A stretch of 64,000 bases of DNA. Origin: Auanema rhodensis (lineage: Eukaryota; Nematoda; Chromadorea; Rhabditida; Rhabditidae). Every line of letters begins with the position of its first letter. Position 1 is the stretch's first letter. Made by a program: the position numbers and the translations under genes. Positions 23,036 through 34,807 of this stretch are shown in pieces. The DNA lies in contig OZ059894.1 in the NCBI GenBank assembly GCA_964057225.1, positions 17,514,476 to 17,578,475 on the forward strand. Reading direction: 5' to 3'. The notes below the pieces were generated by a model. The model was not told where the DNA came from and ran no database searches. It saw only the letters and a program-made list of their open reading frames with translations.

Positions 23036-24414
23036 AATGATAATATCACTTAAAAGTTATAATTTAGCTTAATGCTCCAATTTATCGAAGATAATAACCA
23101 AAATAGAATTTTTTTCTGAATACTCTCCAAAAAAGAAATTTACTTTCTTGTAACTACATGTACTTTTCAAGTTTTACTTGAAAATATGTATATGATGTAA
23201 TACTGCCCAGAAAAGTATAATTGATGTATTGATCGTTACTGAGACTTAAATTTCAGATATGCTACTCTATATTAGAAAAATTGAAATAATCAAAACAATT
23301 CGAAAATCGCAAATAGGCTACATTCTACTAATCATCGGTTCTCTTGACGATTAGCAATTTGTGCTCAAATTATTATAATAATTATAAACTTATAAATGTT
23401 TTATTTTAGTATATATCTAACTTAATAGTTCTATTCTAAAAATTATAAATACTAAAAGAAATGTTTGTTAATATAAGCATGTACTTCATTCTCAGTTATA
23501 ACTTATTATATTAAGTTAGTTGTTTGAATGTAGTCCAATTTACAACTATCATAATTGAATACTTATGAGTTTTTACCAACAAATGAATCTGGATTATAGG
23601 TATTTCTGTTGCTTTTTGCTTTTATAATATATTTCATTAAATTGATTGTATTTTTAGAAAACGAAGCAGTAGAAAACAGTTCCAATTTCATTTCTCTCGA
23701 ATTGTTTCTTTTTCGTTAATTCAGCTCGCATTTTTTTTGTTTTCTTTTTTTTTATTTCTCAATAATCATTAATCGAAGTCCAATTTTCAGCCTACATACA
23801 TGCATACATATGTATATATACGTTTTCTTTTTTAGATTATACATTTATTTTTTCTGTTCCACCTCTTTTCTTTTTTTTTTTTGATTCAATTCTTCTCCTT
23901 TACTTAATTCTTTACCTTTTCAGATAAGGATAACAATGCAATAGTTGTATACTGCAGGTTGGTAAATTCGTCTTCTATCTTTATTCTTTCAATCTCTTTC
24001 TTTCCAATCCAATAATCCTTAAAGAAAAAGCTTGAAAAGGGTGACATTCAAAAGTTTAGATCTTGTTAAATTAATTTTTACAACTTTCTTTTCTTCTTTT
24101 ACATATATATGCTTAGTATATACATATTCTATGGATATACATGTAATTTGAAAAGTAAAGTACATGCAAATGCTTGGTACTGTCCTTAACAGGAATAATG
24201 GGATGGCTTGATTCCCATAGTCAGCATGCATGAAGTTTCGATACAGCGAAAACTTGAAATTATTCAGATTTTGTTTTTTTCATTTTTTTAGATTTGAACT
24301 CGGTATTGTTATTGTACAACATACAACCATATTTCTTATTTCTGTCCAGCTTTCTGAGAATTTATTTCTTTGATTTTGATATTGAGTGCTAATAAACTCA
24401 GAACAACTTTAGAA

Positions 24415-27220
24415 ATGGGGAACTGTCAGAGTCAAGAATCTGCCGAAGGAGCAGCTCGAAATAAAGAAATCGAAAAACAAATTAATCAAGATAAACGAAC
24501 AGCCAGCAGCATCGTGAAGCTTTTATTATTAGGTAATTCTTTTATCGGACAGTTCAATAAACCATATGACTAAGATCAACTTTTTCGTTGAATAATTCAT
24601 TTGATAGTGGAAATAGAAAAAATGGATAATTTTCTTTTTGTTACAGGTGCTGGAGAATGCGGCAAGTCGACAGTTTTGAAGCAGATGCAGTATGTTTTCT
24701 TTTCATATGTTATGAAGTATTTCAAACTAATTTTTGAAAAAAAATTTTCGTTCATAACTATACGTAATATTTTCTTTCTTATCAATATATAATCTCATGG
24801 GAACGCTTGAAGATTTAGGTGAAGGTAGAGAGAAAAGATTAAGCAGATCTACTGATCTCATTCATTCAAAATATTATATGTGAAAATAAATGTAAAATCT
24901 TATTTCATTTTTTATAGAATTTTGCATAGTAATGGTTTCACAGAAGATGAAACTAATGAGAAGAGAGCTATTGTTTACAGTAATACTGTGTCATCCATGT
25001 GCACTATACTTAAAGCCATGGATAACATTTTACATATTCCTTTAGAAAATTCTGAAAAAGAGGTATGTGTGTTAATGCTATTAGCTTTATATATTTTATA
25101 TTTTATAGAAAGAAAAGAAAATAGTTTTACGAGTTCAAGAAATGGGAGAAGAACAGGAACCATTAACAGATGAAGTATCCAAGGCTATCATAAGTCTTTG
25201 GTAAGTACCCGAACTCATTTTCTTAATCTCTTTCTTGTGATAATTGAAGTTCTTTGTCCTTTTCATGAAATACTTCTTCTAGTTTGAAAATTTAGGGCAG
25301 ATCCAGGTGTGAAGAAAGCATTTGAGATGCGGAGTGAATATCAATTAACGGATTCTGCTAAATAGTATGTTTTTCTTCAAATTTCTCCAAATCCATTATT
25401 TAACTCTTATGATCTAATGAGTATGTTCTTTGATTTATTTGTTGGATAGTTCAAACTTTTCATTTTCTTTTGCTAATTATCATAAAAATGATGTATAGAA
25501 TATTCTTACTCAGGTAAACTTCAAAGTATCAAATTATTTGTTATTATACATCAGGGATAGATGAATCTAACGGTTCTCGGGTTCGGATATTCTTGAAAAA
25601 AAAGAATTTATTCCGTACTGGAGTAATTTGAAAACCCTTTAGTACCTATATTCGATCTGATTATCCGACTAACCGCTGACCGTGATTGGGGTAACCACCT
25701 GTCTCTGATATACATTAATTAATATAAATTAAAAAATACGCATCAATTTTGCTTTTCCTGCTAAATCCTCTTGAAGAGCTATATTATTTTTAATTTTCGA
25801 AATGTTCCTTTTTCAGTTTTCTCGATTCATGCGCTAGAATTAGTGAGCCAGGCTACCGACCTTCAGAGCAAGATATTCTATATTCAAGAGTGGCCACAAC
25901 TGGTGTTGTAGAAGTCAAATTCAAAATCAAAGAGTTGGACTTCAGGTTTGTCTGCATGCTACTACTTATTCAATAGAAATCATAAGAAATAGTTGATCTT
26001 ATAAGTGAACATCGACCAAATAGCTTATACATATCAAATGATTCAATTAGTTTTATATTACATATATTGTCTTTTCAATGAAATATAAAATGACGCGATA
26101 AAAACTTGTGAACGTTTCTGCAATCATTATGTATTAGAACACTTATTTCAATTCTTAAAACTATGAAGTGAGATAGGAAATTTTCTTTCTTCTTTCGATA
26201 TTCCGAATCTATTTATATAATATCTAATAAGTTGTTGAAGTTTGATTATATCCACCGAATAATCAAAGATTTTGCACAAAATATTTGCTTAAACCTGTGA
26301 GAAAAAACAAATGAGAAAACACCGAACATTTCTATTGACGTCCCAAAAGTCTGCACTTGCCACATTACTAAAATCCTATTTTCTGAGTATAGTATAGCCA
26401 GATAATAATTTTACATAAAAACATAATCTTTAAAAAAAATTAAATTAAAGCTGTATTTCAGAGTTTTTGACGTAGGAGGTCAGCGTTCAGAACGTAGAAA
26501 ATGGATTCACTGTTTCGATAATGTCGAATCTATTATTTTCATTACAGCTATTAGTGAATATGATCAAGTCTTATTTGAAGATGAAACAACGGTATAACAT
26601 TTTCATTAATTTTTTGTGTGAAAACCATGTTTTCATTTAAGAATCGAATGATAGAATCCATGCAACTGTTCAACTCAATTTGTAACAGCACGTGGTTCGT
26701 ATCAACAGCCATGATTCTGTTCTTGAACAAAAAAGATTTATTTATGGAGAAGATACAAAGGGTGAATATAACGACAGCTTTCCCTGATTATGAAGGTACG
26801 TTTCTGAATTATTTTGTATTTAGTAGCTCATAGCTCATGGTCATATGATATTACTGTTGAGTACTTATTTTTACTTATTACTTATATAATTATAACAGTA
26901 TAATTCAATCATATGTAAAAATGCAAAATGTTGCAACTTTCTCACCAGTATTTAGATAGAATATAACTATTTACAACATTTACAGGAGGACAGAACTATG
27001 ATGAAGCTGTTGCATTTATCAAAATGAAATTCGCTGAATTAAATTTGAATCCAGATAAAAAAACTATATACATGCATGAAACTTGCGCAACAGATACAAA
27101 TCAGGTTGGATAGTATCTTCATTGTCTAAAACGTTCTGCTTATTTCAGGTACAACTTGTAATTTCCAGCGTCATTGATACAATTATTCAAAAGAATTTAC
27201 AAAAAGCTGGAATGATGTAA
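24415..27220 (+). CDS. Heterotrimeric G protein alpha subunit, nematode GPA class
   Basis: Ten exons join in frame to 356 residues, the normal length. The N-terminus MGNCQS has Gly2 for myristoylation and a Cys for palmitoylation. G1 is [10 protein letters not shown]2 region SRVATTG with the catalytic Arg, G3 [13 protein letters not shown]4 LFLNKKDL and G5 TCATDT. Switch and helical regions read [20 protein letters not shown] and [17 protein letters not shown]. The C-terminus is LQKAGMM, so the fourth-from-last residue is Ala, not the Cys ADP-ribosylated by pertussis toxin. The P-loop Cys in place of the usual Ser (GAGESGKST) and the unusual tail suggest a divergent nematode GPA of the kind used in chemosensory neurons, not Go, Gq, Gs or G12. 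It acts at the inner plasma membrane. The long upstream interval and large introns fit tissue-specific control. Confidence 0.93.
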
Positions 27221-28239
27221 ATTACGGCAGTACTTTTATATTATTCTTTTTTTCAATTATGTATGATTTATATTTAATATTGTACTGTAGGATTCCTCAA
27301 TAAGTCCTCAATACATATTCTCAAGTAATTTTCTCTCTTACTTTATCAATTGAACAAAACAATCTCATAAACAACTTCTCTTCATATTAATATAATATTC
27401 TATATTTCTCCAGTTGAAAATCATACATGCCCAGTCATTCTTGAACGCAAAATTTGCTCAAGAACCACTTATCTCTTTTGAAGATTTGCATATTACAGCA
27501 GTGTTTCCTGTTTCTTGTATAGTATTTCACAAACAGCAGATTATTGTAGAGTCAGAAAACAATATACAAGCCTTTTCTTACAAGATACTTATTTAACTAT
27601 GAACATATATTTTATAATTTTTCTCCATAAATTCATTCCAGCTATTATACGCACTGCCACTGGATTTCCTTTTTATGAAATGATGATTGAATCAATAAAT
27701 TGAATTGCTTTTTATACCCCAGTCATAGTAAATACTAGAGCTGTGTAGTGATTATGCTAGCTAAATACGTCCTGCATCCTTTGTAAACAAACACAAACAG
27801 TTGTATTATTGAACAGATTAAAAGTAACAACATATTTCGAGGAATGCATATGAAAAAAAGGTAATGTAATCATTGAACATGATTATATTATAACCAGAGA
27901 TCATCATATTATATTGGGTGAAGAGGAATTGCTTTCATTTTTCAAAGCAATTCCTCACAAGAAGACATAATCATTATTAAACATATTTTCATCAACCTGA
28001 TTCCTCCCCGTCAGCTTTAGCTCAATGTATAAATTAAGCACTCGCGGATATCTAATTTAGCAGTGAATTATTATTCAATAAATTGGTTTTTTGAGATAAG
28101 CTGTTTTTTTTTGTTTAGAAAAATTTTATTGTCTCAAGTTTGGGGGACACTTTTTATATTTCGAATGAGTTTCATAAGAACAACAACATTAACAAACAGA
28201 AACAGATAACAACAACAAAAACAGACAAACAAAAGCTAT
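27221..28239. other. Convergent intergenic region between G-alpha and NOP16
   Basis: AT-rich. The short ORFs at 27414-27703 overlap each other and have no family likeness. A perfect hairpin lies at 27923-27956 (listed separately). Both flanking genes should end here. Confidence 0.4.
27923..27956. repeat. Perfect 13-bp inverted repeat with 8-base loop
   Basis: GAGGAATTGCTTT (27923-27935) is the exact reverse complement of AAAGCAATTCCTC (27944-27956). The loop is CATTTTTC. It lies between convergent genes, where a structured 3' end or small hairpin RNA is possible. Confidence 0.7.
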
Positions 28240-29078
28240 TTAAAAATTTTCAATTACTTTATAAAACGGCGAGTTTTTGTAAATTTGAATTTTCTTTTCC
28301 ATTTGTTTAGGTGTATATTGGAACAAATTTTTGGAGTCACGAGACATAGCCTAAAAATACAAAAAATAAAAATTAATACAATAAAGTTATTTTTCTGACT
28401 TTGTAATCGTCTTCATAGCGGGCAATCATATAAATACATAATTCCACATCACGATGAGGCAAAACAGGGGAGGTGTCCTAAATATGTAAGAATTAAAAAA
28501 CTGAATAGACCGTTGAACATACTTTTGCTTGATTTCTCTCTTCTTCCTCAACCCGTCGCTTCTCCAATGTTTCTATAACATCTTTAGCCTGAAATGCATA
28601 TATGATAAATTTCATGAAATATGATTAGTTAACGTGTGTAATATACGGAATAGGGAGTACCTTTAAATTTTCTTTCTTCTTATACTTCCTAGCATATTCT
28701 TCACGAGGAGCATATCCATCAAAAGGAATATTGCCTTCAATAGGAACCGCATCGACAATACTTCTCTGAATATATTATAGTTAATACAGAACTCAAATTA
28801 TATTAGTACATGTGGTTGGATAATTGGAATGATATCATTAGGATTAAAAGCAAGACCCATATCTCTTAAATTTTCCTTTGGAGTTTTTCTTGTGTCCCAT
28901 GCTTGTTTTATGATATTCCTAAATATATTAATACCATGCAATTAAAAAAAAAAACATACTCATCACTTTTGCATGCCTTTTTACGAAGCTCCTTTCTTGT
29001 ATAAGCAGTCTTCCTATTTTTTAGGTTAGCACGAAACTTTGGTTTTGTTCTTTTAACGGATCTAGTGGATCTAGGCAT
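28240..29078 (-). CDS. NOP16: Nucleolar protein 16
   Basis: Six exons on the minus strand, start 29078-29076, stop TAA 28242-28240, about 196 residues. The N-terminus is basic (MPRSTRSVKRTKPKFRANLK). The family signatures IIKQAWDTRKTPKENLRDMG, LAFNPND and YEDDYKAMSRDSKNLFQYTP followed by KQMEKKIQIYK match human NOP16. The C-terminus ends soon after (SPFYKVIENF), without the longer tail of the human protein. It takes part in assembly of the large ribosomal subunit in the nucleolus. It is divergent from SPE-39, with 313 bases between the two starts, probably a shared promoter. Confidence 0.92.
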
Positions 29079-29391
29079 ATCTATAAATAAAAAACAATTA
29101 AAAATACTTTACAACGAGATAAAATAATAAGTAAATTAAAGCAGGAAAGAAAAATAGGATAAATGTTTATCAAAGAGTATAGGTATATTTAATTGCGCTA
29201 TTTACAACGAATTTTGCTCCAATGCTAAATAGTTCTGTGTTATCTATAATTCTCGTATTTTTTAATGCTCTATGCTTTCGAGCATCTATAAGTTTCCAAA
29301 AATATATATTTTATACTATTAAATAATTTCGATATATTTCTATCAATAATACCGACATGATATAATTGAAACGGGTTACATTTGTATATAA
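29079..29391. promoter_or_regulatory. Divergent promoter region between NOP16 and SPE-39
   Basis: 313 AT-rich bases separate two oppositely oriented start codons. No clear TATA box or initiator can be singled out. Confidence 0.4.
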
Positions 29392-31420
29392 ATGGCTCAT
29401 CTGAAAAAAAAGTTTACATTTGATGATCCTGAAGATAGTTATTGGAATGAAAGTGGATCAAACAGTTCTTCCTTATTTGATGATTTGCCATCAAAGCAAG
29501 TGAGTTCAATCTTCTTATCAAATCTAGTGAATGACTGTTTTTAGTGGGCGGCTCGGGCTGCCGTTGACAGTTTATTTGATGCAACCAAAGAAGCACAGGT
29601 AGAGAAACCTAAATCTAAGGATACTCCAACAACGTTGAACTCCAACAATTTTGAAGGGTTATACAAAATATTCAATTAAATCACAATAACAATACTTTAG
29701 ATGCAGTTCTGGACCTAGTAGGGATAAACTTGTTGATGAAATAATTCATACACGAACTGCAGCTTTAAAACTTGATGTAGAAAACATTCCTTATTAAATA
29801 GTATTGTGTTAATTGTTTAGGATGCTTCCCCAAGGGGGGGTGCTCCATCTGTTGTATCAGAATGTAGTGTTAGCAGTTTGCCAAGTGATGCTCATCGTCT
29901 TGATTTGGACTACTCTCGGCTTCGTGCGGAACATAGAAAATTACAGAGATATTTGGAGGTTTACTGTTTTTCAATAATATTCTCATGTTCTATAATTATT
30001 TAGACTGTTCGTCATGAGCGTTTTAGAGCTGTTGATGTTCGAGAAGCAGTACGGCGGCTGTTAAAAGGAGAGCCTGTTTCTTTGGAATACTATCGGTCTA
30101 AAAATGAGAAAATTGAGCTTCTCGAGGCTGCGATAAATATTGTTGATGGAAATGTTATACAAACAGTTCAGTTATTTCTTCTTTAATTAATATGTAATAT
30201 TAAATTGCAGGTTATATTATTTCTTCAACAAACTTTGACTGATTCCCTGTTTCGTGAAATTCTTCTGCGAAAGCCTGAAGCAGCCGAGGAGTATATAGTT
30301 TATTTAAAACAAGTTCGTGATTATAACGAACTCGTCAATACACTTTTGTAAGATTATTTTTCTTAAATATGTGTTGAAATTTAATTTCAGTGCTCTTGGT
30401 AGAAATGCAGATGCTGCTATGGTTGAGTTTTCTGCTGCTATTAAGAACAAAGAAATCAACCAAAAGGTTCCAAACATATAATTGCAGAAACAATGGTAAA
30501 TTTAGGTACAAGCATTGAAGAAATGCACAAGAAGTGCATTCAGTGATCCTCTACTATGTGCTGAAGCAGGGCTCGTGAATGATTACATCGCTTTACTTGA
30601 AAGACAAATTCCTATGGAAGTTAGTGTTATGTATAATCTAAAAATGCTTATCTTTTTTAGATTGAAGATTCTCAATCGAAATCAGAGAGTTTCAAGCTTT
30701 TCCCCAAGCTTTCACCGCTTGTTGGGTCTTCAGCTTTATCAACTATGCATTACTCCTGCTTGTATCATTACGACTTACCATTCAATTCGCTTGCTTCCCC
30801 TAGCAACTTGAAAGAATGCCTCCATCTTTCTGAAAAGGAACATATTTGGATTGCTATAAGTGCTTTAGCTAGTCAAAGTCGATGGCCTGATATAGAGCGT
30901 GTTCTACAACCAAAAAATTTGATAGGAGCTCTACAGAGTAGAGGTTAAAAATATCTGCTTCTATGTTTTCCTTATTTTTTTATAGGTATAATGAATTCTA
31001 AACTCTCTTGTCCATTTTCGTGGGCTAATCTTATGTATATATTGCATAACTCTAAAGTTTCACCACCGAAGGATGTAAGTAATAAAATGCACTGTACAAA
31101 AATTGCTTTTAATTTTCAGTTTTGTGGACGAATTTTAAAAGCTGTCCAAGATCAGGATTTGAGGCTAAAATTAGCTGACAAGTACAATATTACTGACGTT
31201 TGTTATTTGATCCACATTTATTTTACCTTCTACTTTATAGACTGTGATAGAATGTTTAGTTTCGCAGAAAGATAGGCAAAAATTAGTGAAGTATTCAACC
31301 ACTTTAACACCTTATACACCTGAAGCTTATAAAGCTGCAGCTGCTCTGAAAAATACTGTAAGGAAGTCTAATGAATTAATATTCTCAAGTTATTTTTAGA
31401 GCACGAAATGGAAAAATTGA
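29392..31420 (+). CDS. spe-39: SPE-39 / VIPAS39 (VPS33B-interacting protein, HOPS/CHEVI-associated)
   Basis: Multi-exon gene from ATG 29392 to TGA 31418-31420. The acidic N-terminus (KFTFDDPEDSYWNESGS) is followed by a Ser-rich part. The conserved region reads VREAVRRLLKGEPVSLEYYR, LLEAAINIVDGNVIQTVILF and LQQTLTDSLFREILLRKPEA. Further on are DYIALLERQIPMEIED, YSCLYHYDLPFN and KLADKYNITDTVIECL. The last residues (STKWKN) match the conserved RWKN end of VIPAS39. The protein partners an Sec1/Munc18-like VPS33 in endosome-lysosome traffic and, in C. elegans, sperm membranous-organelle formation. Intron phases agree throughout. Confidence 0.92.
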
Positions 31421-31699
31421 TCCCCAATAGCTTTCTGTTTGTTTCACTTAATCAAACTTCGTATGTCATTTCTGGATTCAAAGCTGTGATGAAATATGCC
31501 ATAAAATATATTATTAAAGCATAATCTATATTCAAATGTTATTTATTAAAACAATTTAGTTTCAAGTTTTGAATGGTCATAGTTTTACGCTTGCAGTTAG
31601 AAATAAAGTTTCACGTGACACGTTTTTTTGTACGTAAACTTAATTTTTATTAGTATAAGTTGAATTACGTTCATCGGTAGTTCATCGTTTATTTAAAAA

Positions 31700-32057
31700 A
31701 TGGGTAGACCTTCATCTGGCGTAAGTGTAAAATATTTTTATTTAAAAAGAGAAAATATTATTACAGACAAAAAGATCATCATCTAGCCAATCTGGCAATA
31801 CATCTAAAGTTAATCTTTCTATTTATTCAATAATTCAATATTTGAGATTTTAGGGGAGCACCGGAAAGACGAGTAAAACTAACAAAGTTACATCTTCATC
31901 TAGCAATAATGGAATGACTGGATTCACTGGCATAACTTCTAAAGCTAGTACCAAAACTTCATCCGGATTAAGCAAAACGTCTGGAACAACGGGAACACTC
32001 ACAACAACGTCAGGCACTATGCAGTATCTTCCGAAAACAATGATCAGATCTATATAA
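31700..32057 (+). CDS. Small basic Ser/Thr-rich protein
   Basis: Three exons (31700-31720, 31767-31808, 31854-32057) give 88 residues. Nearly half are Ser, Thr or Gly: MGRPSSGTKRSSSSQ, TGKTSKTNKVTSSSS, TSSGLSKTSGTTGTLTTTSG. It ends in a different, possibly functional, tail TMQYLPKTMIRSI. There is no signal peptide or membrane segment. Low-complexity small basic proteins of this sort are common in nematode sperm, and the gene follows spe-39, but that link is speculation. It starts 280 bases after the spe-39 stop, so an operon is possible. Confidence 0.6.
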
Positions 32058-33198
32058 ATAATTGTAGATCGTCAAAATACAGTGGGGCAAAAAAACGAGC
32101 AACAGTGGTAAAAGGTTTAATCAAATGTTGCCGTTTAACATTTTTGTTAAACGCTGTCATGTTTTTCACAGTCTATTCCAGTAGGATGGTAACCGATATC
32201 GACTTTAGAGTTCAGCGTTAAACTGATCTATTTTCTTCTGTCTGTGTTTTTGTTCCGTTTAGTAAATATCAATTTTTTCTGTAACAAATCTTTTCAGTTT
32301 TACGAGTATTACGGAAAACGTAAAAGATTTCTTACCTTATTAACGAGCTTTAACGCAGAATATAGCTTCTTCTTCTCCATAGTTTTCTGCTAAAATGCTT
32401 AGCGACATCTTTCAACATCAGTTCTAATTCTGATAATAGTCTTAATAAAAAATAAAAATATAAATTGTAGAAACGGTAATAGCATTAGACATGAATATTC
32501 TATTATTTCAGAAAATATACAGAGAGCGACAGACAAAATGATCGTAGTATGAAGATGTTGTTCTATACAGGAAGTAATGAGGAAAGATTTCTTTATATAG
32601 TTTTCCTAGCTGTCATTGAGCAATCGGAAAGATGACAGGTTCACTCAGACAATACCTACTGCTTCCGTTCGGCTCTTGTCAGAGCTGCTTCCTTTTTTGT
32701 GTACAATCAGGGCGCGCCAGCACCTGATGTCTAGAAGTGTCTTGACAACCAAATGTCAACGTCATTTCTTTCGTGAGATTGAGTTTCAAATCCAATAATA
32801 GATAATATACGAGTGACAGTCAAGAATAAAGCAATTTTTAAAAAAATGACCTTTTAACGTTTATTTCTTTACTACATACAAAAATGAGGAATTATCTGAT
32901 AATCTTTTAACTTCGAAAATAATCACTCATAAAATATAAAATAACTTTAGAATACCTGAACTTTATAGTTAATGTTTAATATTTTAACTATTCGGAAAAT
33001 AGATTTTTCCTCTTTAATTAATCAAATAGATATCAACTTCAAATGCAAATATTATCTGCTCGTAAACAAGCTATCTTTTACAGCTATGTATCTAAAGTAA
33101 AATTTGAGATTTTCAATTCAAGTTTTGGTAAACTGACTGTATGCTAATTTATTACATGACTCAGTATTGCTTTTCTATGTTCATACTTCACGCACAGG
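32058..33198. other. Intergenic region upstream of the kringle-like gene
   Basis: A small inverted repeat GTTTAAC..GTTAAAC lies at about 32136-32155. Bases 32520-32790 are less AT-rich; the ORF at 32616-32798 within them has no family likeness. No exon could be supported. Confidence 0.4.
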
Positions 33199-34392
33199 AT
33201 GCGGCTGTATTTAGGAGTACTGTTCTTATACTCGACCCAAGCGTCTCAGGATCCCTATTTTAATTTTCTTGATCGTATAAGCTAGTTTAATTACATTATA
33301 AATTTTTTATTTTACAATATCAAAACTTCAGATGCTGACTGCATTGAGAAAAGTAAGATGTCTACATATAACTACATTGGGAACAGAGATTTTGATTTAG
33401 CGAACAGGTTTGATATGAATAAAGCTTATCCTAATTCGATATTTAATGTAATCTGCAGACCATGCATTGTCTGGAACTCATTTCTAAAGTCCTGGAACAT
33501 TGTTGGAAAGTACTAATATAGCTTGTGACTATTTTATAATAGACTCCTTGTTTTTAGTGTTTCTCTAGAGCTAATGGCGACACATAGCAAATGCCGGCAA
33601 GTTCGTCTAGAAAACCTGAGATCTTATTTTCGAAACTCTGCCCAAGAAACATTATCAGGCTTAAAAGGACCTTGGTGCATTGTTGATCTTACAGTAAGTT
33701 TGAAAATATCGATAGCTATTTATAATACTGACACATAAACTAAAATAAAAACATTCCAGCCTAGTAGAGGATATATGGCTTCTCCGTGCTTTAGCCAGTG
33801 CACTTTTTTCACTAAGCATGCACCAAAAGAGAAAAGTTAGTTATCTGTTTTAATGTTACACATTTGTATAAGAGATATGAGATTGTTTCATATTTGTTAC
33901 AGAACAAACAAGTTATGGGCTTGCCTTGCCACTTATTAACTATAATCGAGCTCTAATCGATCCTATTGAACGGTATTTTAAGTCTTATGAATGGGGAGAT
34001 CCCACATATTATGCATGGGTACGATTTATTACATATATACCATATTCATAGTTTAAATATTAACTTGTTAATCTTCAGAGACCGTCTAGTGATCAATTAT
34101 CTGCTGAATATTTACGAATCCGAAATCAGGTTGTTTTGTTTTTTTTTGTATAAAACTGATCATTCTATTAGATCTTCTACGGCGCTATACTATCTTTGAC
34201 TATCATAATCGTATGGATCATTTTATGCTTTAATCTGCGCAAAAAAGCCCTTGCCTCAAGGAGACGGAGAGAAAGGGCTTTAGAAGTATGTTTAGGTAGA
34301 TTGAATCATCATATTTTAACAATCTTTAGTGTATTTTCAATGAAAAAAGTCATATGTTGCGAGGCGTTTTCTTTCGACCAGCCCCGAATTAA
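33199..34392 (+). CDS. Single-pass membrane protein with a degenerate kringle-like domain
   Basis: Nine exons join in frame to 252 residues. A signal peptide (MRLYLGVLFLYSTQAS) is followed by DPYFNFLD and a domain with six cysteines: ADCIEK, RPCIVW, HSKCRQV, GPWCIVDLTP, ASPC and SQC. The spacing, the CxxW after the second cysteine, YFRN in place of the usual YCRN, and GPWC are kringle features. A juxtamembrane region (DPIERYFKSYEWGDPTYYAW) leads to one helix (IFYGAILSLTIIIVWIILCF, residues about 195-214) and a short basic tail (LRKKALASRRRRERALE). There is no kinase domain. It is probably a cell-surface receptor or adhesion protein. The start follows CGCACAG plus one base. Function unknown. 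Confidence 0.72.
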
Positions 34393-34807
34393 TAAGATAT
34401 GAGGGACTCATATCGTTTGGATTTTATCACATATTTATCCCTTGTTTCAAATAAATAAGTTACTACTTGTTAAATATGTGAAAAAAATGCTTATTCTCTG
34501 ATTTCATAACTGAATATATTTTCTGGAAGCAAATAGATTAAGTTCTGAAGATGCTTTTGTTAGATTGTTGTATGTGTACTGTATGAGACACAAAAACTAT
34601 TTATCTTTCTATGACTATGCATAATATCCTTGTTGGTCAAATAATACATGACCGACGGTCTTGAGCAAAACATGCATTCAGCGGCATAGCAAAAGACTTT
34701 GCGAAAGTAATATTTTTTTTGAATGAATTAATACAATATTCAACAATACCTTTAACCTGTATAATTTTTTTTCTTATTTTAGGCATATTAATCACACTAA
34801 TCAACTT
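34393..34807. other. Spacer between kringle-like and cysteine-rich genes
   Basis: AT-rich, 415 bases, no exon seen. An acceptor-like TTATTTTAG ends at 34782, 25 bases before the next ATG, and may be a trans-splice site. Confidence 0.4.

Larger units (their letters stand above)
16209..24414. other. 8.2 kb gene-poor interval upstream of the G-alpha gene
   Basis: Mostly AT-rich, with many poly-A/T runs. Distinct elements are a 13-G tract, TA and GA microsatellites, a pyrimidine-rich stretch at about 19255-19435 and a GC-rich hairpin island at 20146-20178. An ORF at 22454-22792 is open for 112 codons but is hydrophobic and pyrimidine-driven, with no family likeness. I could not support any exon. 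The interval probably contains the distal regulatory sequence of the Ly6-like and G-alpha genes, both expected to be neuronal. Confidence 0.5.

Noticed and set aside
27414-27703. Two overlapping short ORFs after the G-alpha stop
   Set aside because: No family likeness; the G-alpha protein already ends at its normal length.
32616-32798. 60-codon plus-strand ORF upstream of the kringle-like gene
   Set aside because: No recognisable features, no splice-site support.
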